Source: Robertmurraya korlensis (GTDB lineage: Bacteria; Bacillota; Bacilli; Bacillales; Cytobacillaceae). From it: DNA of 64,000 nt. The notes under the pieces are model-generated. The model was not told the origin of the DNA, ran no database searches, and saw only the letters and a list, made by a program, of their open reading frames with translations. Both the position numbers and the translations under genes were made by a program. The DNA lies in contig NZ_JAMBNS010000001.1 of the NCBI RefSeq assembly GCF_023715225.1, forward strand, positions 558,001 to 622,000, read 5' to 3'. Positions 34,981 to 44,918 of the stretch are shown piece by piece; within the stretch, counting starts at the first letter, position 1; every line of letters begins with the position of its first letter.

Positions 34981-35508
34981 ATGAAAAAGCAGAGGCTGCT
35001 AATAAGAACGGTCATTTTACTGCTTCTTGGCGCTGCGGTTGCCTATACACTATACGCCAATTTTACTAAGGATGAGGTACAAAAGGTCGAGGTAGGGAAA
35101 AAAGCACCTGACTTTGTTCTTACCGATCTGAATGGGGAAAAACATCAGCTTTCCGATTATGAAGGAGAAGGTGTGCTGTTAAACTTTTGGGCAACTTGGT
35201 GTAAGCCTTGTGAGAAAGAAATGCCGTTTTTAAATAACCAATATCAAGCATATAAAGATCAAGGGGTACATGTTATTGCAGTAAACGTAGGGGAATCTAA
35301 TGTTGCTGTTTCTGATTTTTCTAAACGATATGATTTGCAATTTCCAATTGTTACTGACAAGGACAGTCAAGTAATGACAGCTTATGGAGTAGACCCCCTT
35401 CCAATTACGTTTTTAATTGATAAACAAGGAAATGTGGTAGAAATTCATAAGGGTCAGATCGTTGCTGAGGCTGATGTTACAGAGATGATGGAGAAGATAA
35501 AACCATAG
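34981..35508 (+). CDS. resA: Thiol-disulfide oxidoreductase ResA
   Basis: A 175-residue membrane-anchored thioredoxin-fold protein. An uncleaved N-terminal segment (about residues 8-25) anchors it outside the membrane. The active site is WCKPCE, with Cys74, Cys77 and Glu80 at the same positions as B. subtilis ResA. The cis-Pro is in DPLPITF. It keeps apocytochrome c haem-binding cysteines reduced. Start at ATG 34981 behind GGGGGAGGA; an upstream in-frame start lacks a ribosome site. First gene of resABCDE. Confidence 0.93.
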   Translation: MKKQRLLIRTVILLLLGAAVAYTLYANFTKDEVQKVEVGKKAPDFVLTDLNGEKHQLSDYEGEGVLLNFWATWCKPCEKEMPFLNNQYQAYKDQGVHVIAVNVGESNVAVSDFSKRYDLQFPIVTDKDSQVMTAYGVDPLPITFLIDKQGNVVEIHKGQIVAEADVTEMMEKIKP

Positions 35509-35527
35509 GGTATGAGGAGATTTTGCA

Positions 35528-37174
35528 ATGAATCAAGTTAAATGCGATTGTGGTCATGTAAATCCACATGGCACAATCCTCTGTGAGGCGTGTGGGAAAA
35601 TCATAGAGGATGGTACTCAAATTACAGCAGAACCCGTAATAGATATGCGGTATGAAGGAAGTGCAAGAAGGTCACAAACGTATAACAAGTCCATAATTGA
35701 TAAGGTTTGGAACTTTTTCTCATCGGTAAAAGTAGGGGTATGGCTTATTATCGTGACACTTATTGCTTCTTCATTAGGAACCATTTTACCTCAAGAGATG
35801 TATATTCCAACCATTATGCCTGTCGCTGAATATTATGAGGATCAATACGGTTGGTTTGGTAGATTGTATTATGACCTTGGGTTTCATAATTTATATAGTT
35901 CATGGTGGTATCTATTATTAATTGCAGCGATCGGTGTTTCTCTTGTTATTTGTAGTCTAGATCGCGTGGTGCCCCTGTATAGAGCATTAAAGAAACAAAG
36001 AGTCATTCGACATGAGAGCTTTCTACAAAGACAAAGAATTTATGGAAGTACTAATGATCCGGTAAACGATCAATCTTTTGAATTAGTTAAAGAACAATTA
36101 AAAAAGAAACGCTATAACATCCGTGAAGATAATGGAAATATTTTAGCTGAAAAAGGTCGATTCTCTAGATGGGGCCCTTATGTTAATCACGTTGGCTTAA
36201 TCATCTTTCTTATAGGTAGTATGCTCAGATTTGTCCCAGGAATGTACATAGATGAAATTCTTTGGGTACGAGAAGGGGAAACAAAAGTGATTCCCGAGAC
36301 AGATGGGCAATATTACTTAAGGAATGTAGATTTCAAGTTAGAGGTGTATGACAAGGAAACCGATAATGAAGCATTTGGGGATGCATTAGATAGTGCAGGA
36401 ATGGTTGCGAAAAACTATCAATCTGATGTCATTCTTTATAAGACAAAGGGGAATACAGTAGCAGGTGAGGAACCTGAGCTAGAGGAAGTAGATTCTACTA
36501 GCATTCGGGTGAATGAACCACTAAAGTTTGAAAAATTCGCTCTTTATCAAGTCAATTATAAACTTGATGAATTGTCAAAAATGTCTTTCTTACTAACAAA
36601 TAAGAGCACCGGCAAAACATTTGGTGATATTACCGTTAACCTGAATGATCCTGAAAAATTGTATGAGCTTGATAACGGTTATTCTGTGCAACTGATGAGT
36701 TACTTTCCTGACTTTGAGTTTGGTGAGGATGGCAATCCCACTACGAAGTCCAGAGTTCCGAACAACCCTGCCTTTGTATTTAAGATGTTTTCACCAGAGA
36801 AACCCGAAGGAGAAGTTAGTTTTGTTGCTATTCAACAAACGATTGAACCTTTAGGTAATAATGAATATAAGATGGCCTTCAATGGAATTGAAACGAAGGA
36901 TGTTACCGGACTTACTGTTCGTAAAGATTTAACTCTTTGGATCATTGGATTGGGTGGGTTGATCTTTATGATTGGTGTGGTTCAAGGCGCATATTGGAAC
37001 CATCGTCGCATATGGATTCAGCGTAAAGGAGACGAGGTTTGGGTAGCCGCACATACGAACAAAAACTGGTTTGGACTGAAAAAAGAAATACAGCTGGTTC
37101 TTGAGGGGACAGAAATAAAAGAACCGTTGGACCAATTGAAGGAAAACCAGGTGGATGAGGGGGAAAAAGATTGA
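35528..37174 (+). CDS. resB: Cytochrome c biogenesis protein ResB
   Basis: A 548-residue Ccs1/ResB protein. It begins with a small zinc-ribbon-like head (Cys6, Cys8, Cys19, Cys22). Three membrane segments follow (near 70-90, 130-150 and 225-240), then a large extracytoplasmic domain and a last membrane segment near 475-495. With ResC it delivers haem for cytochrome c maturation. Ribosome site GAGGAGA. The stop overlaps the TTG start of resC. Confidence 0.93.
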   Translation: MNQVKCDCGHVNPHGTILCEACGKIIEDGTQITAEPVIDMRYEGSARRSQTYNKSIIDKVWNFFSSVKVGVWLIIVTLIASSLGTILPQEMYIPTIMPVAEYYEDQYGWFGRLYYDLGFHNLYSSWWYLLLIAAIGVSLVICSLDRVVPLYRALKKQRVIRHESFLQRQRIYGSTNDPVNDQSFELVKEQLKKKRYNIREDNGNILAEKGRFSRWGPYVNHVGLIIFLIGSMLRFVPGMYIDEILWVREGETKVIPETDGQYYLRNVDFKLEVYDKETDNEAFGDALDSAGMVAKNYQSDVILYKTKGNTVAGEEPELEEVDSTSIRVNEPLKFEKFALYQVNYKLDELSKMSFLLTNKSTGKTFGDITVNLNDPEKLYELDNGYSVQLMSYFPDFEFGEDGNPTTKSRVPNNPAFVFKMFSPEKPEGEVSFVAIQQTIEPLGNNEYKMAFNGIETKDVTGLTVRKDLTLWIIGLGGLIFMIGVVQGAYWNHRRIWIQRKGDEVWVAAHTNKNWFGLKKEIQLVLEGTEIKEPLDQLKENQVDEGEKD

Positions 37175-38358
37175 TCACTCTTAGTGAAAATCTATTATAT
37201 ATTGCGTTTGTACTTTATTTGCTTTCTATTCCGTTCTTTGGAGGAGCCATTAAGCAAAAGAAAAACTTAGATCATCAGCAAAATAGTAGCAAGTGGGCGA
37301 CCATTGGAATCGTTATATCGAGCCTAGGATTTGCTTCACAGCTTGGTTTCTTTTTTACACGATGGTCCATAGCTGGACATGCTCCAGTCAGTAATCTATT
37401 TGAGTTTACGACTTTTTTTGGAATGTGTTTAGTTGGTGCTTTTATCATTATCTATTTTATCTATAAGACACCTTTATTAGGATTGTTTACAATGCCAATT
37501 GCCTTATTGGTGATTGCATTTGCAAGTATGTTCCCTACAGATATTTCTCCATTAATTCCGGCTTTACAAAGTGATTGGCTTCATATACATGTAACAACTG
37601 TGGCTTTAGGTGAAGCTATTTTAGCTGTTAGCTTTGGGGCTGCATTAATTTATTTAGTAAAAGTGATTGATCAAACAAAAAATAGTAAAAGTACTACCTG
37701 GTTAGAGGTAGTTATGTATGGATTAATCGCTACATTGGGATTTGTCATCGTTGTATCAGCATTTTCTTTTGCTGATTATAAGGCAGAATTTAATTGGGTT
37801 GATAAAAATGAGAATGAGGCAAAAGTGGAGTATCATTTGCCAGCTCTAGTTGGTCCCAATCAAGGAGAGCTTCTAACAGAAGGGAAAATGGAACCCCTTG
37901 TATCAGTACCAGGGATCATCAATGCGAAAAAGCTAAATACGGTCATTTGGTCATTTGGTGCAGGTATCCTCCTATATGGACTTTTACGCTTAGTCTTAAG
38001 AAAAAGAATTGGGGCAGCATTGAAACCATTTACAAAAAATATTAATCTAGACTTAGTCGATGAAATCAGCTACCGTTCTGTGTTAATCGGTTTTCCAGTG
38101 TTTACATTAGGGGGACTTGTTTTTGCAATGATCTGGGCACAAATCGCTTGGACCCGTTTTTGGGGTTGGGATCCTAAAGAGGTTTGGGCACTTATTACTT
38201 GGCTTTTTTATGCCGCATTTTTACATCTTCGACTCTCTAAAGGATGGCATGGAGAAAAATCTGCATGGTTAGCGGTTATTGGATTTATTATTATTATGTT
38301 TAATTTAGTTGCTGTCAATCTTGTAATTGCAGGGCTTCATTCTTACGCAGGATCCTAA
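37171..38358 (+). CDS. resC: Cytochrome c biogenesis protein ResC
   Basis: A 395-residue CcsA-type membrane protein with about eight membrane segments. The WWD-like haem-binding motif is seen as [14 protein letters not shown] near 335, and conserved His residues appear in HAPVSN, HIHV and GWHGEK. It works with ResB in haem export and attachment. It starts at TTG 37171, overlapping the resB stop (translational coupling). A hairpin follows it, before resD. Confidence 0.92.
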   Translation: MITLSENLLYIAFVLYLLSIPFFGGAIKQKKNLDHQQNSSKWATIGIVISSLGFASQLGFFFTRWSIAGHAPVSNLFEFTTFFGMCLVGAFIIIYFIYKTPLLGLFTMPIALLVIAFASMFPTDISPLIPALQSDWLHIHVTTVALGEAILAVSFGAALIYLVKVIDQTKNSKSTTWLEVVMYGLIATLGFVIVVSAFSFADYKAEFNWVDKNENEAKVEYHLPALVGPNQGELLTEGKMEPLVSVPGIINAKKLNTVIWSFGAGILLYGLLRLVLRKRIGAALKPFTKNINLDLVDEISYRSVLIGFPVFTLGGLVFAMIWAQIAWTRFWGWDPKEVWALITWLFYAAFLHLRLSKGWHGEKSAWLAVIGFIIIMFNLVAVNLVIAGLHSYAGS

Positions 38359-38375
38359 AAAGAAAGATTTCGAAT

Positions 38376-38406
38376 AGCCCTTCACTTTTTCGTGAGGGCT
38401 GTTTTC
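38376..38406 (+). terminator. Hairpin between resC and resD
   Basis: AGCCCTTCAC with GTGAGGGCT (one bulge), then GTTTTCT. The weak tail suggests partial termination, which would let some resABC transcripts enter resDE. Confidence 0.6.
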
Positions 38407-38446
38407 TAAACACAGTTACGTAATTAAAAGCTAGGGGGATTGTCCA

Positions 38447-39163
38447 ATGGAAAAGGAAGTTAAGATTCTAGTTGTAGATGACGAGGAAAGAATTCGCCGT
38501 TTATTGAAAATGTACTTAGAGCGTGAAAATTATATGATTGATGAAGCAGAAGATGGAAATGAAGCATTGACGAAGGCGGTAAGCAATGACTATGATGTGA
38601 TTCTTCTTGACTTAATGATGCCTGGTAAAGATGGTATTGAGGTTTGTCGTGAACTACGTGAAAAAAAGGCAACTCCTGTTATTATGCTTACGGCGAAAGG
38701 TGAAGAAGTGAACCGTGTCCAAGGATTTGAAGTAGGTACAGACGACTATATTGTCAAACCCTTTAGCCCAAGAGAAGTCGTTCTACGAGTAAAAGCGCTT
38801 CTACGTCGTTCATCTAGCACAAGCTATCTACACACAGAAACAACAGCTAAAGATGTGATTGTTTTTCCTCATTTAACCATTGATAATGATGCACACCGTG
38901 TTTTGGCAGATGGAAAAGAAGTGAGCCTTACACCAAAAGAATATGAGTTATTATATTTCTTAGCTAAAGCTCCAGATAAGGTGTTTGATCGTGAACAATT
39001 ACTTAAAGAGGTTTGGCATTACGAGTTTTTTGGAGACTTACGAACGGTTGATACCCATGTAAAACGTTTGCGAGAAAAATTAAATAAAGTTTCTGAGCAA
39101 GCGGCTAGAATGATTGTGACTGTATGGGGTGTTGGCTATAAGTTCGAAGTAGTCAATGAATAA
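38447..39163 (+). CDS. resD: Response regulator ResD
   Basis: A 238-residue OmpR-family regulator. The receiver domain has the acidic pocket VDDEE, the phospho-acceptor Asp in LLDLMMPGK (residue about 57) and Lys in IVKPFSP. A winged-helix DNA-binding domain follows ([13 protein letters not shown], then [13 protein letters not shown]). It controls respiration genes under oxygen limitation with ResE. GGGGG precedes the ATG. The stop overlaps the resE ATG. Confidence 0.93.
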   Translation: MEKEVKILVVDDEERIRRLLKMYLERENYMIDEAEDGNEALTKAVSNDYDVILLDLMMPGKDGIEVCRELREKKATPVIMLTAKGEEVNRVQGFEVGTDDYIVKPFSPREVVLRVKALLRRSSSTSYLHTETTAKDVIVFPHLTIDNDAHRVLADGKEVSLTPKEYELLYFLAKAPDKVFDREQLLKEVWHYEFFGDLRTVDTHVKRLREKLNKVSEQAARMIVTVWGVGYKFEVVNE

Positions 39164-40935
39164 TGTTTTGGCGTAGTGTTGTAGGAAAACTATGGTTCAC
39201 TATTCTCCTGCTCGTCTCATTTGTCCTCTTTATCTTAACTGTTTTGTTACTAGAGTTTTTTGAGAATTATCATATAAACGAAACAGAGGGGAATTTGACT
39301 AATCTCGCTTCGAATATGGCTCATTTTGTAGAGGATCAGGAATTAGAGATAGGATTACAAATTTCATGGGAGCTACTGGATGATGTTACTGGGGCCATGG
39401 TGATTAAAAATGAGGATGAATTGTTTTATTCACCAGATATCCCAAAATCCTTAGAACTGCCGGTAAGTTTCTTTCTAGAAGATACAGAGTTATCCAAAGT
39501 TTTGGAACACCAGGAAGTGGCAAAAAAAATAGTTGAGATTCCTTTTTCTGATAACCAAGGAGACTCAAGTGTATTAATTATTGGAGTACCGATTACAAAT
39601 CTGGATGGAGATAACGGTGCTGTTTATATTTTTCAATCATTACAAGCACTTGAAGAAACAACTGAATCAACAACGAAGTTTATCCTCTTAGCTGCTGGAA
39701 TTGCGATAATATTAACTACTATCTTTGCTTTCTTCTTATTAACTCGTATTACAGCCCCACTAAGAAAAATGAGGGAGGCTGTTGTAGAGGCGGCAAGAGG
39801 AAAGTTCGATACAAAGGTTCCAATTCTTACAAGAGATGAAATAGGAGAACTAGCAACAGCTTTCAATCAGATGGGAAGGCAGTTAAAGTTTAATATGAAT
39901 GCCTTAAGTCAGGAAAAAGAACAATTATCCAGTATCTTAAGTAGTATGGCTGATGGAGTAATCACGTTTAATCGGGATGGAACTATATTAATTACAAACC
40001 CCCCTGCTGAACGCTTTTTACAGCATTGGTATTTTACACTTGAAGGAAAATCTGTCCAGGCGGAAGCGGTTCCGCAGGATGTCATGGAACTTTTTCAATG
40101 GGCAGTAGACATGGAACAGGAACAAGTAGGGGAATTCTCTGTTCAAGGTCGTCATTGGGTGGTCATAGTTAGTCCTCTTTATAACAATACATTCATACGT
40201 GGTGCAGTGGCTGTTGTTCGAGATATGACGGAAGAGAGACAGCTTGACAAGCTTAGAAAAGATTTTATTGCGAATGTATCACACGAGCTGCGCACGCCTA
40301 TTTCTATGCTTCAAGGATATAGTGAGGCAATTGTGGATGATATTGCTGAAACAACAGAAGAAAAGAAAGAAATGGCACGAGTGATTTACGATGAATCATT
40401 AAGAATGGGTCGTCTAGTCAACGAACTGTTAGATCTTGCCCGCATGGAGGCTGGACATATCCAACTAACTCATGATCACGTGGATATCGACTCCTATATT
40501 CAAAGAATCATTCGTAAGTTTCAAGGGCTTGCAAAAGAAAAGGAAATTCAGCTGCTTTACGAGCATGATCTAAAATACTCGACCATTGTGATGGATCCAG
40601 ACCGTATTGAGCAGGTTCTAACTAATCTTATTGATAATGCCATTCGACATACACCAGAAGGCGGAACAGTTAAGTTAACTGCAAAAATCGATGATCAAAA
40701 TTTCCATGTGGAAGTAAGTGATTCTGGTTCTGGAATTTCTGAAGAAGATCTCCCGTTTGTGTTCGAGCGTTTCTATAAAGCAGATAAAGCAAGAACAAGA
40801 GGAAGATCTGGTACCGGATTAGGATTGGCGATTGCACGGAATATTATTCAAGCCCACAAAGGTGATATTACGGTGCAAAGTAAATTAGACCATGGAACGA
40901 CATTCAGCTTTCAAATTCCTCGAATAAGTGGATAA
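39163..40935 (+). CDS. resE: Sensor histidine kinase ResE
   Basis: A 590-residue sensor kinase. Two membrane segments (about 8-30 and 168-190) flank an extracytoplasmic sensing domain. HAMP, PAS and HisKA regions follow. The phospho-acceptor His is in [12 protein letters not shown] (near 375). The HATPase domain has N box [10 protein letters not shown] and G boxes [10 protein letters not shown] and GTGLGLAI. It phosphorylates ResD. Last gene of the res operon. Confidence 0.93.
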   Translation: MFWRSVVGKLWFTILLLVSFVLFILTVLLLEFFENYHINETEGNLTNLASNMAHFVEDQELEIGLQISWELLDDVTGAMVIKNEDELFYSPDIPKSLELPVSFFLEDTELSKVLEHQEVAKKIVEIPFSDNQGDSSVLIIGVPITNLDGDNGAVYIFQSLQALEETTESTTKFILLAAGIAIILTTIFAFFLLTRITAPLRKMREAVVEAARGKFDTKVPILTRDEIGELATAFNQMGRQLKFNMNALSQEKEQLSSILSSMADGVITFNRDGTILITNPPAERFLQHWYFTLEGKSVQAEAVPQDVMELFQWAVDMEQEQVGEFSVQGRHWVVIVSPLYNNTFIRGAVAVVRDMTEERQLDKLRKDFIANVSHELRTPISMLQGYSEAIVDDIAETTEEKKEMARVIYDESLRMGRLVNELLDLARMEAGHIQLTHDHVDIDSYIQRIIRKFQGLAKEKEIQLLYEHDLKYSTIVMDPDRIEQVLTNLIDNAIRHTPEGGTVKLTAKIDDQNFHVEVSDSGSGISEEDLPFVFERFYKADKARTRGRSGTGLGLAIARNIIQAHKGDITVQSKLDHGTTFSFQIPRISG

Positions 40936-41000
40936 TTTGCTAAAGAATGCCGAAAATTCTTGATTCACGGGAAACATGCCTTAATGAATAATGTTGGAAG

Positions 41001-41037
41001 GGAAGGATTTAAGTAAATAAATCCTTCCTTTTTATTT
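41001..41037 (+). terminator. Terminator after resE
   Basis: 11-bp stem GGAAGGATTTA/TAAATCCTTCC with a 6-nt loop, then TTTTTATTT. Confidence 0.88.
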
Positions 41038-41058
41038 AGATAGATAATATATTTAAAG

Positions 41059-41085
41059 TGTAACTTTCTATACATAAAGAACGAC
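41059..41085 (+). promoter_or_regulatory. SigX-type (ECF) autoregulatory promoter
   Basis: TGTAAC (41059-41064), 17 nt, CGAC (41082-41085), the pattern of B. subtilis sigma X promoters, placed 28 nt ahead of the sigX start codon. Confidence 0.75.
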
Positions 41086-41113
41086 TAATTAGATGAACGG
41101 GGAGGGGAACCCG

Positions 41114-41641
41114 GTGAACTCGATTTTTGACGAGTTGTACGAAAAATATCATCAAGATGTATTTCAGTTTTTGTTTTATATGGTGAAGAATCGAGAGCAA
41201 GCTGAGGATCTTGCTCAAGAGGTATATATAAGAGTTTTGAAGGCGTATAAAAACTTTGAAGGAAAAAGTAGTGAAAAGACATGGCTTTTTTCAATCGCTA
41301 GAAATGTAGCAATTGATTCATTCAGGAAGCAAAAAGGATGGAAGCAAAGAATCATTGAGAAATTTGATTGGTCAACGCAGCAAGTAAAGGATATGCACCC
41401 AATTCCGGAAGAGATTGCGATGCAAAGGGAAGAATATCAGTATATTTATCAATGCTTAGATCATTGTACAATTGATCAGCGTATCGTAATTATTATGAGG
41501 TATATTCAAGAGCTTTCAATCGCCGAAACCGCAGAAGCTTTAAGCTGGACTGAAAGTAAAGTGAAAACTACTCAACACCGTGCGTTAAAGGTCTTGAAGA
41601 AGGAAATGCAACAACTATTAGAAAAGGAGGGGAATCGATGA
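41114..41641 (+). CDS. sigX: ECF sigma factor SigX
   Basis: A 175-residue extracytoplasmic-function sigma factor. Region 2 reads AEDLAQEVYIRVLKAYKNFEG, and the region 4 helix-turn-helix is AETAEALSWTESKVKTTQHRAL. I place the start at GTG 41114, 7 nt after GGGGAGGGG; an ATG at 41093 precedes that site. In B. subtilis SigX governs surface-charge and cell envelope genes. Its last codons overlap the rsiX ATG, giving a coupled sigma/anti-sigma pair. Confidence 0.92.
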   Translation: MNSIFDELYEKYHQDVFQFLFYMVKNREQAEDLAQEVYIRVLKAYKNFEGKSSEKTWLFSIARNVAIDSFRKQKGWKQRIIEKFDWSTQQVKDMHPIPEEIAMQREEYQYIYQCLDHCTIDQRIVIIMRYIQELSIAETAEALSWTESKVKTTQHRALKVLKKEMQQLLEKEGNR

Positions 41642-42828
41642 AAAAGATAAGTGATGAACAACTAGAAGAATGGTTACGAGAAATGCCAAAGCTTAAAGAT
41701 CATCGTGATCCTCATGACATATACGAAAATATTTCAAAAAAGCTAGAGGAACGACCGAGGAAAACGTGGATTATTCCCTCGTTTGCAACCGCAGCAGCTG
41801 TATTGTTAGTAGCTATTCTCTCCTTTAATTTATTTGATGGAGCAAGCGTCAACCACTCTGCAGATAAAAGCCTGAAAGAGGAAGCTGCAATTGAGCAAAA
41901 GACTTCTTTACAAAAAGAAGAATCTAGTGTCGAAAATGAAGCAAGGACGGATGTAGGTAACGAAGAAAACTCCACTGAAATGAATGATATTACATTTCAA
42001 GCGACCGAGGACTCAACAACTGCCGTATATGCTGAGGATTTAGGAGCAATGCAGGTATTTACATTAGCTATACCAGACAGCGAAGGACAAAATATAATTC
42101 CTGTAAGTTTATTAGTTGAAACTACAGATTTATCGGATAAACTAAGTCGATTGGAAGAAGCTATGGCAAGCATGGACGAGGAAGAATGGGGACTAGGTGA
42201 TTATTATCCGTTAGAGGCTGACCTAGCAGTGGATGAAGCAAGTAGTACATTAAATGTCGATGTATTTGCCAATCATCCATATCAATTTGGAAGTACTACA
42301 CAAGTTATATTTGAAAATGCTATTCAACAACTGCTGAATTCTCTACAATTAAATCAAGCAATATTTACAACGAATAAGATTGAAAAAGGGATAACCCTAA
42401 GCAATGACGTATTAACTTCTATTACCAAAACAGAACCAAGAAATCGTCCTTTTTATCTTTTTTACACCAATGATATACCATACCTTGTTCCATATTCAGA
42501 ATCATATTCTACAATTGAAGAAGCTTTTGAAGCAATGAAAACAAATATAGATACACATAATCTAAGAGCGCCATTATTGGTTGATCAAATAAGTGAAGTT
42601 GCTATAGATGAAACCAATAAGAGTGTAGTCATTACATTTAATAAAGAGATAAACATAGAGGATACACCTGAAACCACACAATCGATTGAAGCCATTCTTT
42701 TAACCGTAAAGAGCTTTGGATATGAAAAAGTGAAATTTAATAATGCACCGATTGATTATGTCGGAAGATTTGCATTACAAGAAGAAATCCAAGTACCAAT
42801 CGCAGCAAATAAAAAATCTATCGACTAA
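41638..42828 (+). CDS. rsiX: Anti-sigma factor RsiX
   Basis: A 396-residue single-pass membrane protein. The N-terminal cytoplasmic part (about 1-45) would bind SigX, followed by one membrane segment (near 46-64, TWIIPSFATAAAVLLVAI in part). A long acidic, Ser/Thr/Glu-rich extracytoplasmic stalk follows, then a folded C-terminal half. It matches RsiX by position and topology. It overlaps sigX by 4 nt and ends at a terminator. Confidence 0.88.
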   Translation: MKKISDEQLEEWLREMPKLKDHRDPHDIYENISKKLEERPRKTWIIPSFATAAAVLLVAILSFNLFDGASVNHSADKSLKEEAAIEQKTSLQKEESSVENEARTDVGNEENSTEMNDITFQATEDSTTAVYAEDLGAMQVFTLAIPDSEGQNIIPVSLLVETTDLSDKLSRLEEAMASMDEEEWGLGDYYPLEADLAVDEASSTLNVDVFANHPYQFGSTTQVIFENAIQQLLNSLQLNQAIFTTNKIEKGITLSNDVLTSITKTEPRNRPFYLFYTNDIPYLVPYSESYSTIEEAFEAMKTNIDTHNLRAPLLVDQISEVAIDETNKSVVITFNKEINIEDTPETTQSIEAILLTVKSFGYEKVKFNNAPIDYVGRFALQEEIQVPIAANKKSID

Positions 42829-42837
42829 AAACAGAGG

Positions 42838-42872
42838 AGATCAGCATCATTTGCTGATCTTTTTCTATTTTT
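42838..42872 (+). terminator. Terminator after rsiX
   Basis: Perfect 9-bp stem AGATCAGCA/TGCTGATCT over a TCATT loop, T-rich tail. Confidence 0.88.
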
Positions 42873-43056
42873 ATGTATAAAAGAAAACACTTCGTCCAAA
42901 TAATAACAAATGTGTTTTTATTAATCGCTCGCTTTTTAATAGTGACGATATATAAAAGGAGGCTGCTTCCTTAGTTGTACTTTTTAGATAGAGGTCTTTT
43001 TTTAGACATGCTGTCATAGAGTGAGAAAGGAGAGTACAATAACAAGGAGGAAAAAA

Positions 43057-43998
43057 ATGCGAGACTACATAAAACGTTTTTTGATTGCGGGTTTAATGGC
43101 ATTATGTGTCACATTGCTATTTCTCGGAGGAAAACACTCTCAAGCAAGTATGAATATTAGTCAGGAGACTGCTGACTGGATTTGGCCGGCTGATGGAATG
43201 ATCACCGATACATACGGAACAAGAAAAGGAAGCCACAAAGGAATCGACATAGCATCTTCACTAGGTACACCCATTTTCTCCGTTGATGGCGGAGTCGTTA
43301 CTAAATCTTACTATTCGGGTTCATATGGACATGTTATATTCGTAAAACATCAAAATAATATTGAAACAGTTTATGCTCATTTAAAAGCAAGATTCGTGAA
43401 CGCTGGAGATACAGTAGCAGCAGGTCAACAGCTTGGCGAAATGGGAAGCACTGGTGACTCGTCAGGTGTCCACTTGCACTTTGAAGTTCATCTCAACGAA
43501 TGGACGGTTGATAAAAGAAATGCTGTTAATCCAGTGTTAGCATTAGGTGAGGTGAAAGTGGGACAAGAAGTAGCGGTTCAAAAAAGGGAAGAAGACTCAA
43601 GTGTACTAGAGACAGTTGCCAAAACGAGACTATATGAAGGACACGGAAAAACTTATCAGGCAAATGAAGAATCGGAGAGCGTTGTGTTGTCTGCGGAAAA
43701 AGTAGAATCAAACATTACCCATACGGTTAAAACTGGGGAAACGCTATCGTCTATAGCAGAACAATATAATATAAGTATCACTGCCATACAGTCTGCCAAC
43801 CATCTTACTAGCGATACGATAGTTGTCAATCAAACGCTAACAATTGACCCATCATATACAAATAAATATGTTGTCCAGGAAGGCGATACTCTTGAAGAGA
43901 TTGCACATAAAACCGGTAAGTCTGTCCAGCAGTTAAAACAGGTGAATCAGTTACAAAATGATATGATCATACCAAGACAAGTATTGCAATTAGAATAA
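43057..43998 (+). CDS. M23 peptidase-family protein with two LysM domains
   Basis: A 313-residue exported protein. N-terminal hydrophobic segment (about residues 6-28) acts as signal or anchor. An M23 (LytM) domain follows, with HKGIDIA and HLHFEV zinc motifs intact. Two LysM repeats come at the C-terminus (HTVKTGETLSSIAEQYNIS and YVVQEGDTLEEIAHKTGKS). It should bind peptidoglycan and probably cut peptide cross-links. Start ATG 43057 behind AAGGAGG; upstream in-frame codons lack a ribosome site. It resembles SpoIIQ-type LytM proteins in overall plan, but SpoIIQ lacks LysM repeats and the full zinc site. Confidence 0.85.
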   Translation: MRDYIKRFLIAGLMALCVTLLFLGGKHSQASMNISQETADWIWPADGMITDTYGTRKGSHKGIDIASSLGTPIFSVDGGVVTKSYYSGSYGHVIFVKHQNNIETVYAHLKARFVNAGDTVAAGQQLGEMGSTGDSSGVHLHFEVHLNEWTVDKRNAVNPVLALGEVKVGQEVAVQKREEDSSVLETVAKTRLYEGHGKTYQANEESESVVLSAEKVESNITHTVKTGETLSSIAEQYNISITAIQSANHLTSDTIVVNQTLTIDPSYTNKYVVQEGDTLEEIAHKTGKSVQQLKQVNQLQNDMIIPRQVLQLE

Positions 43999-44069
43999 TA
44001 TGAATTGCCATTGCGACAGTCTATGAATCGGTATATAATAGAAAGAAAATTCAAAAAGAGGCTGGTTGG

Positions 44070-44882
44070 ATGTTAACAGATTATCATAATCATTTGGAAA
44101 CAGGGACATTAACGTTAGATTATTTAAAGAAATTTACGGATGAGGCAAAGGCGAAGGGAATCGGGCAATTTGGAATTTCTGAGCATGCTTATCATTTCTA
44201 TCAAACAGCAGATATTCTTCAAAATCCATGGGTAAATGAACGTAGATACTATGATATGAAAGACTATGTGAATTTGTTTCATGAGGCATGGAGTCATGAG
44301 ATCGACGTAAAAATGTCAATTGAAATGGATTACACTCCTGGAAAACATGCGGAAATGGAAGCTTTTATTAAAAGCTATGATTTCGATTATGTAATTGGTT
44401 CGATTCATTGGGTAGATGACTTTGGGATTGATTTAAAGGAATATATTCATGAATGGGAAAAGCGTGATTTGCACGAAGTCTATCGAAATTACTTTCAACA
44501 GGTCGTTACATTAGCAGAGTCAAATCTATTTGATATTGTAGGTCATTTGGATTTAGTAAAAATCTTTAAATACATACCAAAAGAAGAAGAGTTTTTACTA
44601 GAGCAATATGATAAGGCTACAACAGCACTAGCGAACTCAAAAACCTGCGTCGAAATTAGCACAGCTGGTTTACGTAAGCCCATTGGCGAATTGTATCCTG
44701 ACAAACGATTATTGCAGATGTGCTACGATAAAAAGATACCAATCGTATTGTCATCAGATGCCCATTTTCCAGAGCACGTGGGTGCTGATTATGATCAGGC
44801 ACTGGTGCTTGCAAAAGAGGTAGGGTATAAAGAAATTATGACGTTTTCCAAAGGAGAGCGTAAAATACATCCGCTAGGATAA
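44070..44882 (+). CDS. hisJ: Histidinol-phosphatase, PHP (HisK) family
   Basis: A 270-residue PHP-domain phosphatase. Metal ligands: DYHNHLE at the N-terminus, SEHAYHF near 38, EMDYTPG near 91, GSIHWVDD near 110, GHLDLVKIF near 165 and SDAHFPEHVG near 230. This matches the HisK-type histidinol-phosphatase of B. subtilis (YtvP/HisJ), which makes histidinol from its phosphate. No other his genes are near. It is convergent with serA. Confidence 0.85.
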   Translation: MLTDYHNHLETGTLTLDYLKKFTDEAKAKGIGQFGISEHAYHFYQTADILQNPWVNERRYYDMKDYVNLFHEAWSHEIDVKMSIEMDYTPGKHAEMEAFIKSYDFDYVIGSIHWVDDFGIDLKEYIHEWEKRDLHEVYRNYFQQVVTLAESNLFDIVGHLDLVKIFKYIPKEEEFLLEQYDKATTALANSKTCVEISTAGLRKPIGELYPDKRLLQMCYDKKIPIVLSSDAHFPEHVGADYDQALVLAKEVGYKEIMTFSKGERKIHPLG

Positions 44883-44888
44883 GAAAAA

Positions 44889-44918
44889 GATCGGAGGGAT
44901 AATCCTCCGATCTTTTTT
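44889..44918 (+). terminator. Bidirectional terminator between hisJ and serA
   Basis: 9-bp stem GATCGGAGG/CCTCCGATC with a GATAAT loop, six-T tail on the plus strand and A-rich (T on minus) side as well. Confidence 0.85.
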
